This document shows positions 7,355 to 14,415 of a DNA stretch of 18,072 nucleotides, in pieces. The first letter of the stretch is position 1. Each line of letters starts with the position of its first letter. The DNA is taken from positions 1 through 18,072 of the forward strand of contig NZ_CALIBH010000252.1 in the NCBI RefSeq assembly GCF_938045775.1. The letters are read 5' to 3'. The DNA is from an uncultured Campylobacter sp. GTDB lineage: Bacteria > Campylobacterota > Campylobacteria > Campylobacterales > Campylobacteraceae. The translations under genes and the position numbers were made by a program. The notes beneath the pieces were generated by a model that made no database searches, was not told where the DNA came from, and saw only the letters and a program-made list of their open reading frames with translations.

Positions 7355-7363
7355 AGATTTAAA

Positions 7364-8173
7364 ATGAACAAATATGAATATTTTGCCGACGACGATGACG
7401 GGCACGACTTCGCAGGAACATCCGATCTAGCGGGTATAGAGCTTGCGAAAAGACGAGCTATGGAGGATCTGACGGATGAGGAGCTAGAGGATAAGCTTGC
7501 CGCGGATCTTTCCGTAAAACGAAACTACGCGGGCGCAGCGGGCGGTTACGACGATTTTACCGGCTTGGAATTCGAAAGTTCAGGCTTTACAAATACCCAA
7601 AACTATCTAAATTCCGAAAGCGGCGGAACAAAATTTAATAAAAGCAACAAAGTCAAATTAAAAGGACGCGACGACGCAAATATTTCAGCCACTCGCGGCA
7701 GCGATAATTCCAGCGGAGCAAGCTACGGCGATTTTACAGGTGCAAATTTTACCGGCAAGGTGGATTATGCGGCGTTTGTGGGTGCGAACTTTACAGGCAC
7801 GCAAAATCAAAATTACGCGGATATGGGCGCGCAGGATTATGCAAGCCTTGCTGCAGGACGCGGTTACGGCAGTTTCGCGGGCGCACAAGACGAGCTGCTA
7901 CGCAACTACGATGCCGAGAAAAAAAAGGAGAAAAATCTCACGCTTTATCAGCTTTTAGTCGTTTATCTGCTGATCGGATTTGCGTTTTTGCTGACGGTGC
8001 CGGCGATTTACATCCGCAACGAAATTTATTACATCAGCCGCGACATCGCCGCGCTTCGCACTAAACACGAGGTTTTGCTTGAGGAAAATCACGCGCTTAA
8101 CAACGACATCGAATATCTACGCTACAAAAATGAAATTTTAGATCCGCAAAGTGTGCAAGAAAATGGGCGCTGA
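7364..8173 (+). CDS. FtsL-like single-pass membrane coiled-coil protein with a long repetitive cytoplasmic N-terminus
   Basis: The 269-aa protein has no N-terminal signal. Residues 1-60 are acidic and charged; about 60-185 are Gly/Ala/Tyr/Asn-rich with repeated YxxFTGANFTG-type units; a membrane helix covers about 195-217; the last about 50 residues (RNEIYYISRDIAALRTK through NNDIEYLRYKNEI) form a periplasmic coiled coil. The C-terminal third has the topology and size of FtsL/FtsB-type divisome proteins, and the position after rsmH is that of ftsL in dcw clusters. Sequence identity to FtsL is not demonstrable by eye. The start is the ATG at 7364 with GGAG seven bases upstream; an in-frame TTG at 7313 lies in the thioredoxin remnant and was rejected. 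The 3' end overlaps rmuC. Confidence 0.65.
   Translation: MNKYEYFADDDDGHDFAGTSDLAGIELAKRRAMEDLTDEELEDKLAADLSVKRNYAGAAGGYDDFTGLEFESSGFTNTQNYLNSESGGTKFNKSNKVKLKGRDDANISATRGSDNSSGASYGDFTGANFTGKVDYAAFVGANFTGTQNQNYADMGAQDYASLAAGRGYGSFAGAQDELLRNYDAEKKKEKNLTLYQLLVVYLLIGFAFLLTVPAIYIRNEIYYISRDIAALRTKHEVLLEENHALNNDIEYLRYKNEILDPQSVQENGR
7724..7813 (+). repeat. in-frame repeats encoding YxxFxGANFTG units
   Basis: Two adjacent units of 14 and 16 codons start at 7724 (YGDFTGANFTG) and 7766 (YAAFVGANFTG). Shorter echoes follow (YADMGAQD, YASLAAGRG, YGSFAGAQD) and an earlier one is YDDFTGLEF. The codons differ between units, so the repeats are old or under selection for the peptide, not a recent slippage array. 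Confidence 0.7.
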
Positions 8174-9233
8174 TGGGATTTTACTCGCGACGTTTGCGTT
8201 TTTTGCTGCGCTAGTGCTTGCCCTGCTAATCGCGCTCGTGCTGCAAAACCGCCGCATAAACGATGCAAACTCTGCGCTTAGCGAGTTTTTGGGCGAGAAA
8301 CTTACGGCTCAAAGTGCAAGAGCAAGTGCCGAGCTTTTTAAGCTAAATCAAAGCCTAAATGACGGCTTTAGTGATAAATTCTATTATCTTAATAGATCCC
8401 TGGGCGAGGGCTTGCAACGCCAAAACAGCGCACTTAGCGAAAATTTAAGCTCGCTAGATCGCGGCTTTAAGGACATAGCGGAAAATCTAGCGCGAATGAG
8501 CGAACAAAATAAAACTTCACTTCAGGTGCGTGACGAAATCGCAAGGCTAAACTCGATTTTAGGCAATGTAAAACTACGCGGCAACTTCGGCGAGTACCGA
8601 TTAGAGAGAATTTTATCGATGATTTATGGGCAAAACGCCGCGTTTTACGAACTGCAAAAGCACCTACCAAATGGCAAGGTCGCAGACTGCGCGCTGCATA
8701 TCGCAAAAGAAAAAATTCTTTGCATTGACTCAAAATTCCCACTTCAAAGCTATGAAAAGATCATCGCTGCCTCCGCTTCAAACGATGCCGCAGCGCTTGC
8801 TAGTGCGGATAAGCAACTCGCCGCTGATATGAAAAAGCACGCCGCAGATATCGCGGAAAAATACATAATACCGCCTCTTAGCACGGAGTTTGCGGTGCTA
8901 TTTGTGCCCAGCGAAGCGGTTTTCGTCTACGTCTGCGAGAAGCTGCCGCAGGTACTTGAATACTGCGCGCAAATAGGCATTTTTGCGGCATCACCCACGA
9001 CGCTACTGGCGCTTTTAGGCACGATCCGCACCTTCGTAAAAGACGAGGCGCTCGCGCAAAATATAAAATCGGTAAAAGATGAAATTTACGCGCTAAAATC
9101 GGACTTTGAGACGCATGCCAAGTATGCGACGGCGCTTCAAACATACGCGGATAAGCTCGCTGCACAAGCGGAGCTTTTAAACAAAAATGCAAAATCTCTA
9201 AAAGCCCACTTTGAGCGTTTTAGCGAGCCGTGA
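8163..9233 (+). CDS. rmuC: RmuC-family protein (predicted DNA recombination limiting protein)
   Basis: The protein begins with a membrane helix (GILLATFAFFAALVLALLIALVL), continues with a long coiled coil (about 30-125), then the conserved RmuC nuclease-fold domain: GNVKLRGNFGEYRLERIL, CIDSKFPLQSYEKII, TEFAVLFVPSEAVF and FAASPTTLLALLGTIRT. RmuC limits recombination-dependent inversions in E. coli; its biochemical activity is not settled. I chose ATG 8163 (356 aa), which overlaps the preceding gene by 11 nt; an in-frame GTG at 8151 has no ribosome site. Overlap with the FtsL-like gene implies co-translation. The length is on the short side of the family, as is usual in Campylobacterota. Confidence 0.88.
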   Translation: MGADGILLATFAFFAALVLALLIALVLQNRRINDANSALSEFLGEKLTAQSARASAELFKLNQSLNDGFSDKFYYLNRSLGEGLQRQNSALSENLSSLDRGFKDIAENLARMSEQNKTSLQVRDEIARLNSILGNVKLRGNFGEYRLERILSMIYGQNAAFYELQKHLPNGKVADCALHIAKEKILCIDSKFPLQSYEKIIAASASNDAAALASADKQLAADMKKHAADIAEKYIIPPLSTEFAVLFVPSEAVFVYVCEKLPQVLEYCAQIGIFAASPTTLLALLGTIRTFVKDEALAQNIKSVKDEIYALKSDFETHAKYATALQTYADKLAAQAELLNKNAKSLKAHFERFSEP

Positions 9234-10444
9234 GGCGGCAAACCGTAGCGTACAATGCGGCGCTTCGGGTGCCTTAGCACGCCGTAACGCGGCGGAATTT
9301 TGTGCGGCTAGATTATCGGCAAAGGCGCCTTAAGTTCCGCCTCTCATAAAGCTTTAGCTTTTACATTACAGGTTTGCACGGCTTTCTAAAATTATCGCTG
9401 GGCGGCTTATTTTGTGAATTCGGTGTTTATTCGGAGTAAAATTTCAAAAACGGACGCGAATCTCAAAACATACGCCGTATTTAAAAAACAGAAAGATTAG
9501 ACGCGCAATCTTACGCGGCGGCAAGATGAAATTTTAAGTTCTACGCGGCGCCAAAACACACAAAATTCTCTTGCGAAATCGTAAAATTCTAAGATTTCTC
9601 GGCAAAAATCAAAGCCATAGCACCGTAAGCTCGCCAAAAACCTTCGCACTAAAAACCCAAAATCCCGCTGCCATAGTCTCGAAAAACCGCGCATCTGAAA
9701 ACTCTGCGAGTAAATCGAAATTACCAAGCGCCTCAAAGCCGCATACACAAGCGAAAAAATCGCACTGCACCTTAAAGCTACCCTAACGATCTCATTTTGC
9801 CGCCTTTATATGCCGCGAAAATCGCGCAGCAGGTCAAACCCGAGTAACAGGATTTTTGAGACCTGATTTTACGATCGATCCAAGCGCCTAGGCGCCAATT
9901 CAAATCCACTCGATGAAATTATTTATATTGAGGCTGCGAGGCTTTGACAGACGCATAAACGGGCACAGCAACCAACTCCACTTGACGGAATTTTTAGTGC
10001 GACTTTGCACCAATCCGATTAATAAATCGTTCGTCGTCCGCCTCACGGCTAAATTTTGGGGTATTGCTTTGCTACTTTAAATCACTAATTCAAATCTGCG
10101 CGGCGGAATTTTGAGCGCGACTTCGCGACTTCAAGGCTTAGCGCCGATTCGATTAATAAATTGCGCGCCCCTTAGCCAATGCGGCACGAGTATATGGCAC
10201 CCTCATATGATTCTGCAACTTGACGCGCTGACACACCAAGCTAAATGCGGGCACAAATAAGCACCGCCGATATACGCCGTGCCGCGACTTCGTATCGCTA
10301 GATCCAAGCGTAAGAAATAAATTTTAGACGCTTTTTGCTTCGCGTAAAATTTTCAATATTTTTTAGAGATTTTATAAAATTTTAAGTGCTTTGCACTGCT
10401 GCGTCACGCCACACTTATACCAAATTACGCTCAATCTGCGCTGC
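9234..10444. other. 1.2-kb region without a recognisable gene
   Basis: Both strands show only short frames with implausible composition. The region holds a diverged repeat (see separate entry), GGCGGAATTTT-type words shared with other spacers in the window, a 12-bp palindrome GCGCCTAGGCGC near 9884-9895, and a minus-strand hairpin at 9492-9511 (AAGATT / AATCTT followed by TCTGTTTTTT) that could terminate transcription entering from the right. It looks like decayed or non-coding DNA. Confidence 0.55.
9970..10166 (+). repeat. diverged direct repeat ending in CGATTAATAAAT
   Basis: Two related segments lie at about 9970-10033 and 10086-10166. Both run through a GGAATTTT-like core, GCGACTT, then a variable insert and GATTAATAAAT(C/T)G. 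A partial third copy (CCAATTCAAATCCACTCGATG) may lie at about 9895-9916. No reading frame is preserved between copies. Confidence 0.45.
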
Positions 10445-10723
10445 CTATTTATCGGTCGCGCAATTTTTGTTGTAATAGGCGATGGTGCGCTCGTACTCGT
10501 CGTAATTCTGTATATAATCGTTCGCAACGCTTGGGTTTGCGTATCGATCCTCGACCGCTAAAAGCTCCGCTTCGAGCTCTTTGTAATGCTCATAAACCTC
10601 CGCACAGGCACGATCATGGGCGTCGCCCTGCAATATTATTGACTTGTCGGAGCTCGCACTCGCGCAGCCTCCGAGCCCTAAAACGATGGCGCAAAACGCG
10701 CCGCATAAAATTAAGCTTTTCAA
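10445..10723 (-). CDS. small lipoprotein, unknown function
   Basis: The 92-aa product begins MKSLILCGAFCAIVLGLGGC, a typical type II signal peptide with the lipobox LGGC, so the mature protein of about 73 residues should be lipid-anchored at the inner or outer membrane. The mature part is hydrophilic, helical and acidic, with two further cysteines (CAEVYEHY and NKNCATDK) that could form a disulfide. The start is TTG at 10721-10723 with AAGGAA eight bases upstream; there is no better in-frame start. It lies about 40 bp downstream of rnpB on the same strand. I recognise no family. Confidence 0.65.
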   Translation of the reverse strand: MKSLILCGAFCAIVLGLGGCASASSDKSIILQGDAHDRACAEVYEHYKELEAELLAVEDRYANPSVANDYIQNYDEYERTIAYYNKNCATDK

Positions 10724-10763
10724 AATTTTTTCCTTATTCCAAGTAAATAAATTCGGCGTAAAA

Positions 10764-11077
10764 ATAGGTGTGGTTATAAGCCGAGTTCCGTTACAGCGGT
10801 CATTTATCTAGACCGATTTTTGCAAATCGGTTCGAGCGAACGGTTCGAATATAAGACGAAACCACCCGTTCTTGCTGCAGGTTGGGTTTGCATTGCCGCC
10901 CGTGTCTCCACGCGCGCGGTGGGCTCTTACCCCGCCCTTTCACCCTTACCGCTTGCGCGGCGGTTTGCTTTCTGTTGTACTTTCCCTAGGGTTGCCCCCG
11001 GCGTCCGTTAGACGCAACCTTGTCTTATCGCAGCTCGGACTTTCCTCTCCTTGCGGAGCGACCGCACGCCACACCCG
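10764..11077 (-). ncRNA. rnpB: RNase P RNA (bacterial type A), catalytic RNA for tRNA 5' maturation
   Basis: The minus strand carries the universally conserved RNase P RNA blocks in order: GAGGAAAGTCC (complement of 11037-11047), AGAAAGCAAACCGCC (10959-10973), AAGGGTGAAA (10939-10948), AGATAAATGACCGC (10796-10809) and AACTCGGCTTAT (10775-10786). The 5' GGTGTGG and the 3' CCACACC close helix P1, setting the 3' end near 10764. The span of about 314 nt is normal for the type A class. A TATAAT box lies directly upstream and TATTTTT follows the 3' end. Ends are accurate to a few bases. Confidence 0.95.
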
Positions 11078-11083
11078 AGCACA

Positions 11084-11089
11084 ATTATA
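11084..11089 (-). promoter_or_regulatory. -10 box of rnpB
   Basis: TATAAT on the minus strand, seven bases upstream of the predicted RNA 5' end. The upstream sequence is A/T-rich with no clear -35. Confidence 0.75.
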
Positions 11090-11201
11090 GCTTTTTTGGC
11101 TTAAATTTCAGAGCTTGCGAAATTTAAGGGGTGGAATTTTTCGGCTAACGGAATTTTACGGCGTGAGCGCGGAATTTCAGCACCTAATCTGCGCCGCTGC
11201 G

Positions 11202-11231
11202 AAATTTCGGTGCGGCAAAACAGATCGTCGC
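11202..11231 (+). repeat. 30-bp direct repeat, left copy
   Basis: The sequence from AAATTTCGGTGCGG to CAGATCGTCGC is identical to 11622-11651, exactly 420 bp away. The two copies bracket the 74-aa gene. Confidence 0.9.
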
Positions 11232-11319
11232 TCTAAATTCGCACGAGCTTTAGCGATAATTTCATATTTCGTCTCAAAACCACGGTTTTAAATTTAAGCA
11301 AAGATTGATGATTTATCGA

Positions 11320-11325
11320 TATAAT
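11320..11325 (+). promoter_or_regulatory. -10 box of the 74-aa gene
   Basis: TATAAT 33 bases upstream of the ATG at 11358, predicting initiation near 11332 and a short leader containing AAGGAG. Confidence 0.6.
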
Positions 11326-11357
11326 TTATCAAAATTATATAGCAAGGAGCGGACTAG

Positions 11358-11582
11358 ATGGTAGAAATTTTGCAGAAAAACAACGATTTGTTAGCAAATA
11401 TCCTAGCGGATGCGAAAGAATTGGTAAAAAATTTCTCACAACTATCCGAGTCGGATGAGAAATTTAAAGATTATTACAGAGAGATTGCCGACGCGGGGCT
11501 TTTATTTTTTCGTCTGCATGAGAAATTTCATAAAGAATTCCCCGAGCTAAAAAACTGCAAGATAAAAGAGTATAAAAAATAA
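11358..11582 (+). CDS. small helical hypothetical protein (74 aa)
   Basis: The frame has a good ribosome site (AAGGAG at 11344-11349, eight bases before the ATG) and a consensus -10 box, so it is likely expressed. The product is highly charged, predicted all-helical and soluble: ILADAKELVKNFSQL, then DYYREIADAGLLFFRLHEKF and a Lys-rich end. It has no cysteine pair, signal peptide or membrane helix. I do not recognise the family. It is more AT-rich than truD and rmuC, and stands alone between two identical 30-bp repeats, which suggests acquisition or local duplication rather than operon membership. Confidence 0.7.
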   Translation: MVEILQKNNDLLANILADAKELVKNFSQLSESDEKFKDYYREIADAGLLFFRLHEKFHKEFPELKNCKIKEYKK

Positions 11583-11621
11583 TCTAAATTTGCTTTATAT
11601 TTTCAAAAGACGGATCGATTA

Positions 11622-11651
11622 AAATTTCGGTGCGGCAAAACAGATCGTCGC
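11622..11651 (+). repeat. 30-bp direct repeat, right copy
   Basis: It is identical to 11202-11231 and lies 40 bp after the stop codon of the 74-aa gene. Confidence 0.9.
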
Positions 11652-11868
11652 GAAATAGAATTTTATAAAATTTTATCTACGGCCGAGCAGAATAAAATTT
11701 TAAATTTTAATTCTATGATTTAGACAAAGCGGCGCGCTTACTGCGATAAAATTTCATAAAATTTTATCTACCGCGCAAATTTAAATCCACGCAGCCAAGA
11801 TTTAAAATTCCGTGCAGCGTGGTGCACCGCGACGTGGCGTGATTTGACGTGGGCGTGACATGGGACGC

Positions 11869-11985
11869 GCGAGCCCTATTCTGCAGCGCGGTGCGGTGCG
11901 CTACGACGTAGCGTAAATGTGGTGCGAACCCTACTCTACGGCGCCGTTTGACGCGGCATGAGCCCTAATCCGCGGCGCGATGCGG
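11869..11985 (+). repeat. GC-rich imperfect repeats, three units
   Basis: Three related blocks begin GAGCCCTATTCTGCAGCGCG (11871), GAACCCTACTCTACGGCGCC (about 11926) and GAGCCCTAATCCGCGGCGCG (about 11960). Spacing is irregular (about 55 and 34 bp). A CGCTAC/GTAGCG hairpin lies between the first two. They sit just beyond the truD stop codon. Confidence 0.5.
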
Positions 11986-11986
11986 C

Positions 11987-13099
11987 TCAATCCTCGTTTG
12001 TCGCGGCGCCCTCGAATATATCTCGGTGCAAAATTTCTTCCAAAACGACTGTCGCATAAGAGCCTTTCGGCAGGTAAAAACTGAAGCTAAAATGCGCATT
12101 TTGCGCATCGTAGGTGTGCTGCACGCGCTCCATAAAGCTCCACGCAAACCTGCGCGAGCCGTTCATCTGTGCCTCAAACTCGCGAGCAGGCGCGAAAATT
12201 TCATCTTCAAATCTGCCGCCAAGCCCGCTAGCTCGCAGCTTAGCTCGCCCGACGATAAGGCCTGCACTCGTGATTTCTCGCCTCGCAAACCGCTCGCACT
12301 CCGCGCCAAGATCGTCGCAGCTAAAAAACGCGCCACGGGGAAAATGTCCTAAAATCTCGCCCCTTAAAAGCTTGAAAAACTGCGGCTGAGCCGCGATCTC
12401 GCGCGCCTCATCTTTGCTTAGCCCATAAATTTTAGCAAACTCGCCCGAGCTAAATTCCGCCGCAAATTTTGAAATTTCGACCCGTTTGCTAAGCCAGCGA
12501 TTAAAAAGCTCGCTCTGATAGGCGCTGATTAGAAAGTCGCGCATTTTGGGGTTTTTAAGCCGCCTCTGTCCGCGCAGCACCTCCTCGCCCTGCGCCGCGT
12601 TGTCGCCAAACTTGCCGAAACGCTGATAGCCGAAGTAGTTCGCAAAGCCCTCGCGCCCTAGCGTATCTAGCGCGGCTGCGAGTTTGACGGCGTCGGGCGG
12701 CAGGACCTTTTTTAGGCGGATGAAAAAGTCGTTGCCCTTTAGATGTCCTATTTTGAGCTTGTTTTTGTGCCTTTGTACGCTTAAAATTTTAAGGCTTTCG
12801 TGCGAAAATCCGCCCAGCGCGGGCTCAAATTTAGCAGGCATGCTAACATGCTGCGTCGTAAGGCCTTGCTTATCTTTAAGCCCCGCGTAGCCAAACTCGC
12901 GCATCTTTGCACCCGTGCACTCGCTTAAAATCCGCAGCGCCTCATGCGTGCTGATGCCCTTTTTTTGCAGCAGCAAAATGCAGTGCTCGCCCTCATTGCT
13001 AGGCTCGTAAAGCGGCACTTCGCGCACGACAAAATCGCTGGAGTTTTTACTAAAATGCGCATTTATCGGCGCGTGATTTAGGGTGTATAAATTTTTCAT
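11987..13099 (-). CDS. truD: tRNA pseudouridine(13) synthase TruD
   Basis: TruD isomerises U13 of several tRNAs to pseudouridine. The 370-aa protein (counting from the ATG at 13097-13099) has the expected length. The TruD signature FGYAGLKDKQGLTTQHVSM includes the catalytic aspartate D76. Also present are the N-terminal SSDFVVREVPL segment, FANYFGYQRFG, and the inserted TRUD domain up to FARREITSAGLIVGR. The longer frame from 13189 would add 30 residues of atypical sequence; the internal ATG has AAAGG six bases upstream and fits the family start, so I prefer it. It is divergent from the 344-aa gene across about 106 bp containing an inverted repeat. Confidence 0.94.
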   Translation of the reverse strand: MKNLYTLNHAPINAHFSKNSSDFVVREVPLYEPSNEGEHCILLLQKKGISTHEALRILSECTGAKMREFGYAGLKDKQGLTTQHVSMPAKFEPALGGFSHESLKILSVQRHKNKLKIGHLKGNDFFIRLKKVLPPDAVKLAAALDTLGREGFANYFGYQRFGKFGDNAAQGEEVLRGQRRLKNPKMRDFLISAYQSELFNRWLSKRVEISKFAAEFSSGEFAKIYGLSKDEAREIAAQPQFFKLLRGEILGHFPRGAFFSCDDLGAECERFARREITSAGLIVGRAKLRASGLGGRFEDEIFAPAREFEAQMNGSRRFAWSFMERVQHTYDAQNAHFSFSFYLPKGSYATVVLEEILHRDIFEGAATNED

Positions 13100-13126
13100 A
13101 GCCCGCCTTTGCGTTAATCTAAGGCG

Positions 13127-13142
13127 CAATTTTATAAAATTG
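13127..13142. repeat. palindrome in the truD / 13206 divergent promoter region
   Basis: CAATTTTATAAAATTG is a perfect 16-bp palindrome, flanked one base away on each side by GGC and GCC, so the symmetry spans about 24 bp with one mismatched pair. It lies 28 bp upstream of the truD ATG. It could be a regulator site or simply overlapping promoter elements. Confidence 0.5.
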
Positions 13143-13205
13143 AGCCTAAAAAACTCATTATTAAGGCAAATTCTAGTATCATTCGCCATAAAAAAAGGAT
13201 GAAAA

Positions 13206-14240
13206 ATGCTAATCAGGCTCTTTCGCTTCGATCCTCGCTGCGACGTCGCAAGCTACTTCAAGCCCTATGTTTATGAAAGCGCGCCCTTTGCCGATCTTGC
13301 GGCACTGCTTGACGACATCTGCGCGCACGATCCCTATTTCAGCGCGCAGGGGGTGGAATTTGTAAAAATCGGCGGCACCACGGTGAGCGTAAAAGAGCCG
13401 CTAGATACGCTCATAGCGCACTTTGGAAGCGAACTAACCATCGCGCCTCTTAGCGAAAAAGAGGCAATTAAAGATCTGCGCTGCGAGCCGAGGGCGTTTT
13501 TGGATAAATTTAAAGCTTTTGAGGGCATCGCGGACTCCTCTGATTTCGAGTTTTACAAAAGCCTCGCGCCATATTTTTACTCGACGAAAATCCCCGCATG
13601 CTCGCGGGAGTTTTTGGGTAACAGCGCCTTTATCTTCGCGCACCGCCTGATGCAGACGCACCCGAGCGAGCGCATGAGGATTTTAGAGATCATCGAGCCG
13701 CAGATGGCGTATTTTACGAAGTGCGACGCCGTGGGGATGGAGTTCGACGACCGCGCGGCATACAGGGCGTTTTGCGATATTTTAAAATTTGAACCCGCGC
13801 GCAGTAATAAAATTTTAAGCGCACAGAGCATGGCAGAATTTGACGCAGCGGGCGCGAAGCACAATTTTAGCGGCTTTAACGTCGCCGTGTGGTACGACGA
13901 GGCTGCGGAGGAGCTAGCTAGCAGGCTGGGCGCGCAGATCGTGCACTTTGGCTGCGAAGGCGCGCCGCTTGGAGCGCAGATATATGAGCGCGAGCGGGAG
14001 TGCGCGCTGCGGCTGGGGGGCGAAATTTTATTTGACGCGTTTGATAGCGGAAGCGATTTTTTGCTCGTGAATTCCAAGCTTGCGCTTGATTTTTTAGACG
14101 GCAGAAGCGATGAAATCCAAAGGCTTTTCGGCAGAGATCTCGCGGGCTTTTATCTAATTGCGACGGATGAGCTCATCGCTCTAGCTCGCGGCGAGAGGCC
14201 CGACTTTTCGGCACGCAAACTAAAGCCGACGCTGATTTAA
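13206..14240 (+). CDS. conserved Campylobacterota-type protein of unknown function (resembles the DUF5644 family)
   Basis: The 344-aa soluble protein starts MLIRLFRFDPRCDVASYFKPY, which resembles the ferredoxin-like N-terminus of succinate dehydrogenase iron-sulfur subunits (IFRFDPE...YY.KY), but the cysteines that bind 2Fe-2S there are not present in this region. A helical middle (about 90-200) follows. The C-terminal part (FNVAVWYDEAAEELASRLGA, IVHFGCEGAPLGAQIYE, EILFDAFDSGSDFLLVNS) looks like an alternating alpha/beta domain. From memory this matches proteins labelled DUF5644 or HdrB-like in Campylobacterota; I could not check that. The ATG has AAGGA six bases upstream. It stands alone, divergent from truD and convergent with the next gene. 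Confidence 0.6.
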   Translation: MLIRLFRFDPRCDVASYFKPYVYESAPFADLAALLDDICAHDPYFSAQGVEFVKIGGTTVSVKEPLDTLIAHFGSELTIAPLSEKEAIKDLRCEPRAFLDKFKAFEGIADSSDFEFYKSLAPYFYSTKIPACSREFLGNSAFIFAHRLMQTHPSERMRILEIIEPQMAYFTKCDAVGMEFDDRAAYRAFCDILKFEPARSNKILSAQSMAEFDAAGAKHNFSGFNVAVWYDEAAEELASRLGAQIVHFGCEGAPLGAQIYERERECALRLGGEILFDAFDSGSDFLLVNSKLALDFLDGRSDEIQRLFGRDLAGFYLIATDELIALARGERPDFSARKLKPTLI

Positions 14241-14302
14241 GCGGACGGGATTTTAAAATTTATCCTATTACGACGGTAAAATTTTAAATCGACTGCATAT
14301 TG

Positions 14303-14383
14303 ATGATCGGCATAAAGCAAATAGTTTTCTTAATCGTAGGCGGTTTAATCATCTACTATTTCTTTAATTCAGCATCTGCTTGA
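14303..14383 (+). CDS. possible 26-aa hydrophobic single-helix peptide
   Basis: ATG at 14303 opens a 26-codon frame whose product starts MIGIKQIVFLIVGGLIIYY and is almost entirely one membrane helix with a lysine near the start. There is no good ribosome site. It lies in the spacer where the 344-aa gene (plus) and the AT-rich orphan gene (minus) converge, and would be antisense to read-through from the latter. On the opposite strand a 14-codon frame (MGYTKDQADAELKK, start 14400, AAAGGA upstream) overlaps the 3' part. Either, both or neither may be real. Confidence 0.25.
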   Translation: MIGIKQIVFLIVGGLIIYYFFNSASA

Positions 14384-14415
14384 TCTTTTGTATAGCCCAT
14401 ATTCTATCCTTTTCT

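Larger units (their letters stand above)
11583..11986. other. intergenic repeat-rich DNA between the 74-aa gene and truD
   Basis: There is no gene. The left half is AT-rich and includes the second 30-bp repeat and an exact 16-bp duplication (ATAAAATTTTATCTAC at 11665-11680 and 11756-11771). The right half switches abruptly to GC-rich short repeats up to the truD stop. Confidence 0.6.

Noticed and set aside
7313..7363. Upstream TTG start for the FtsL-like gene
   Set aside because: The extra 17 residues are the thioredoxin-like remnant in the same frame; the ATG at 7364 has a properly spaced GGAG.
9497..9786. Overlapping plus (71 aa) and minus (83 aa) frames in the gene desert
   Set aside because: Residue composition is implausible (Arg/Phe/Cys-rich or Ser/Lys-rich), there is no ribosome site, no recognisable motif, and each ends in repeat or hairpin DNA.
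10820..11090. Open plus-strand frames across this interval
   Set aside because: They lie inside rnpB on the opposite strand; the conserved RNA blocks explain the sequence.
12026..12389. Plus-strand frames of 91-108 aa
   Set aside because: They are antisense to the truD coding sequence; Arg/Ser/Lys-rich shadow translations.
13100..13189. Longer truD start
   Set aside because: The added residues are atypical and run through the divergent promoter; the ATG at 13099 has AAAGG and fits family length.
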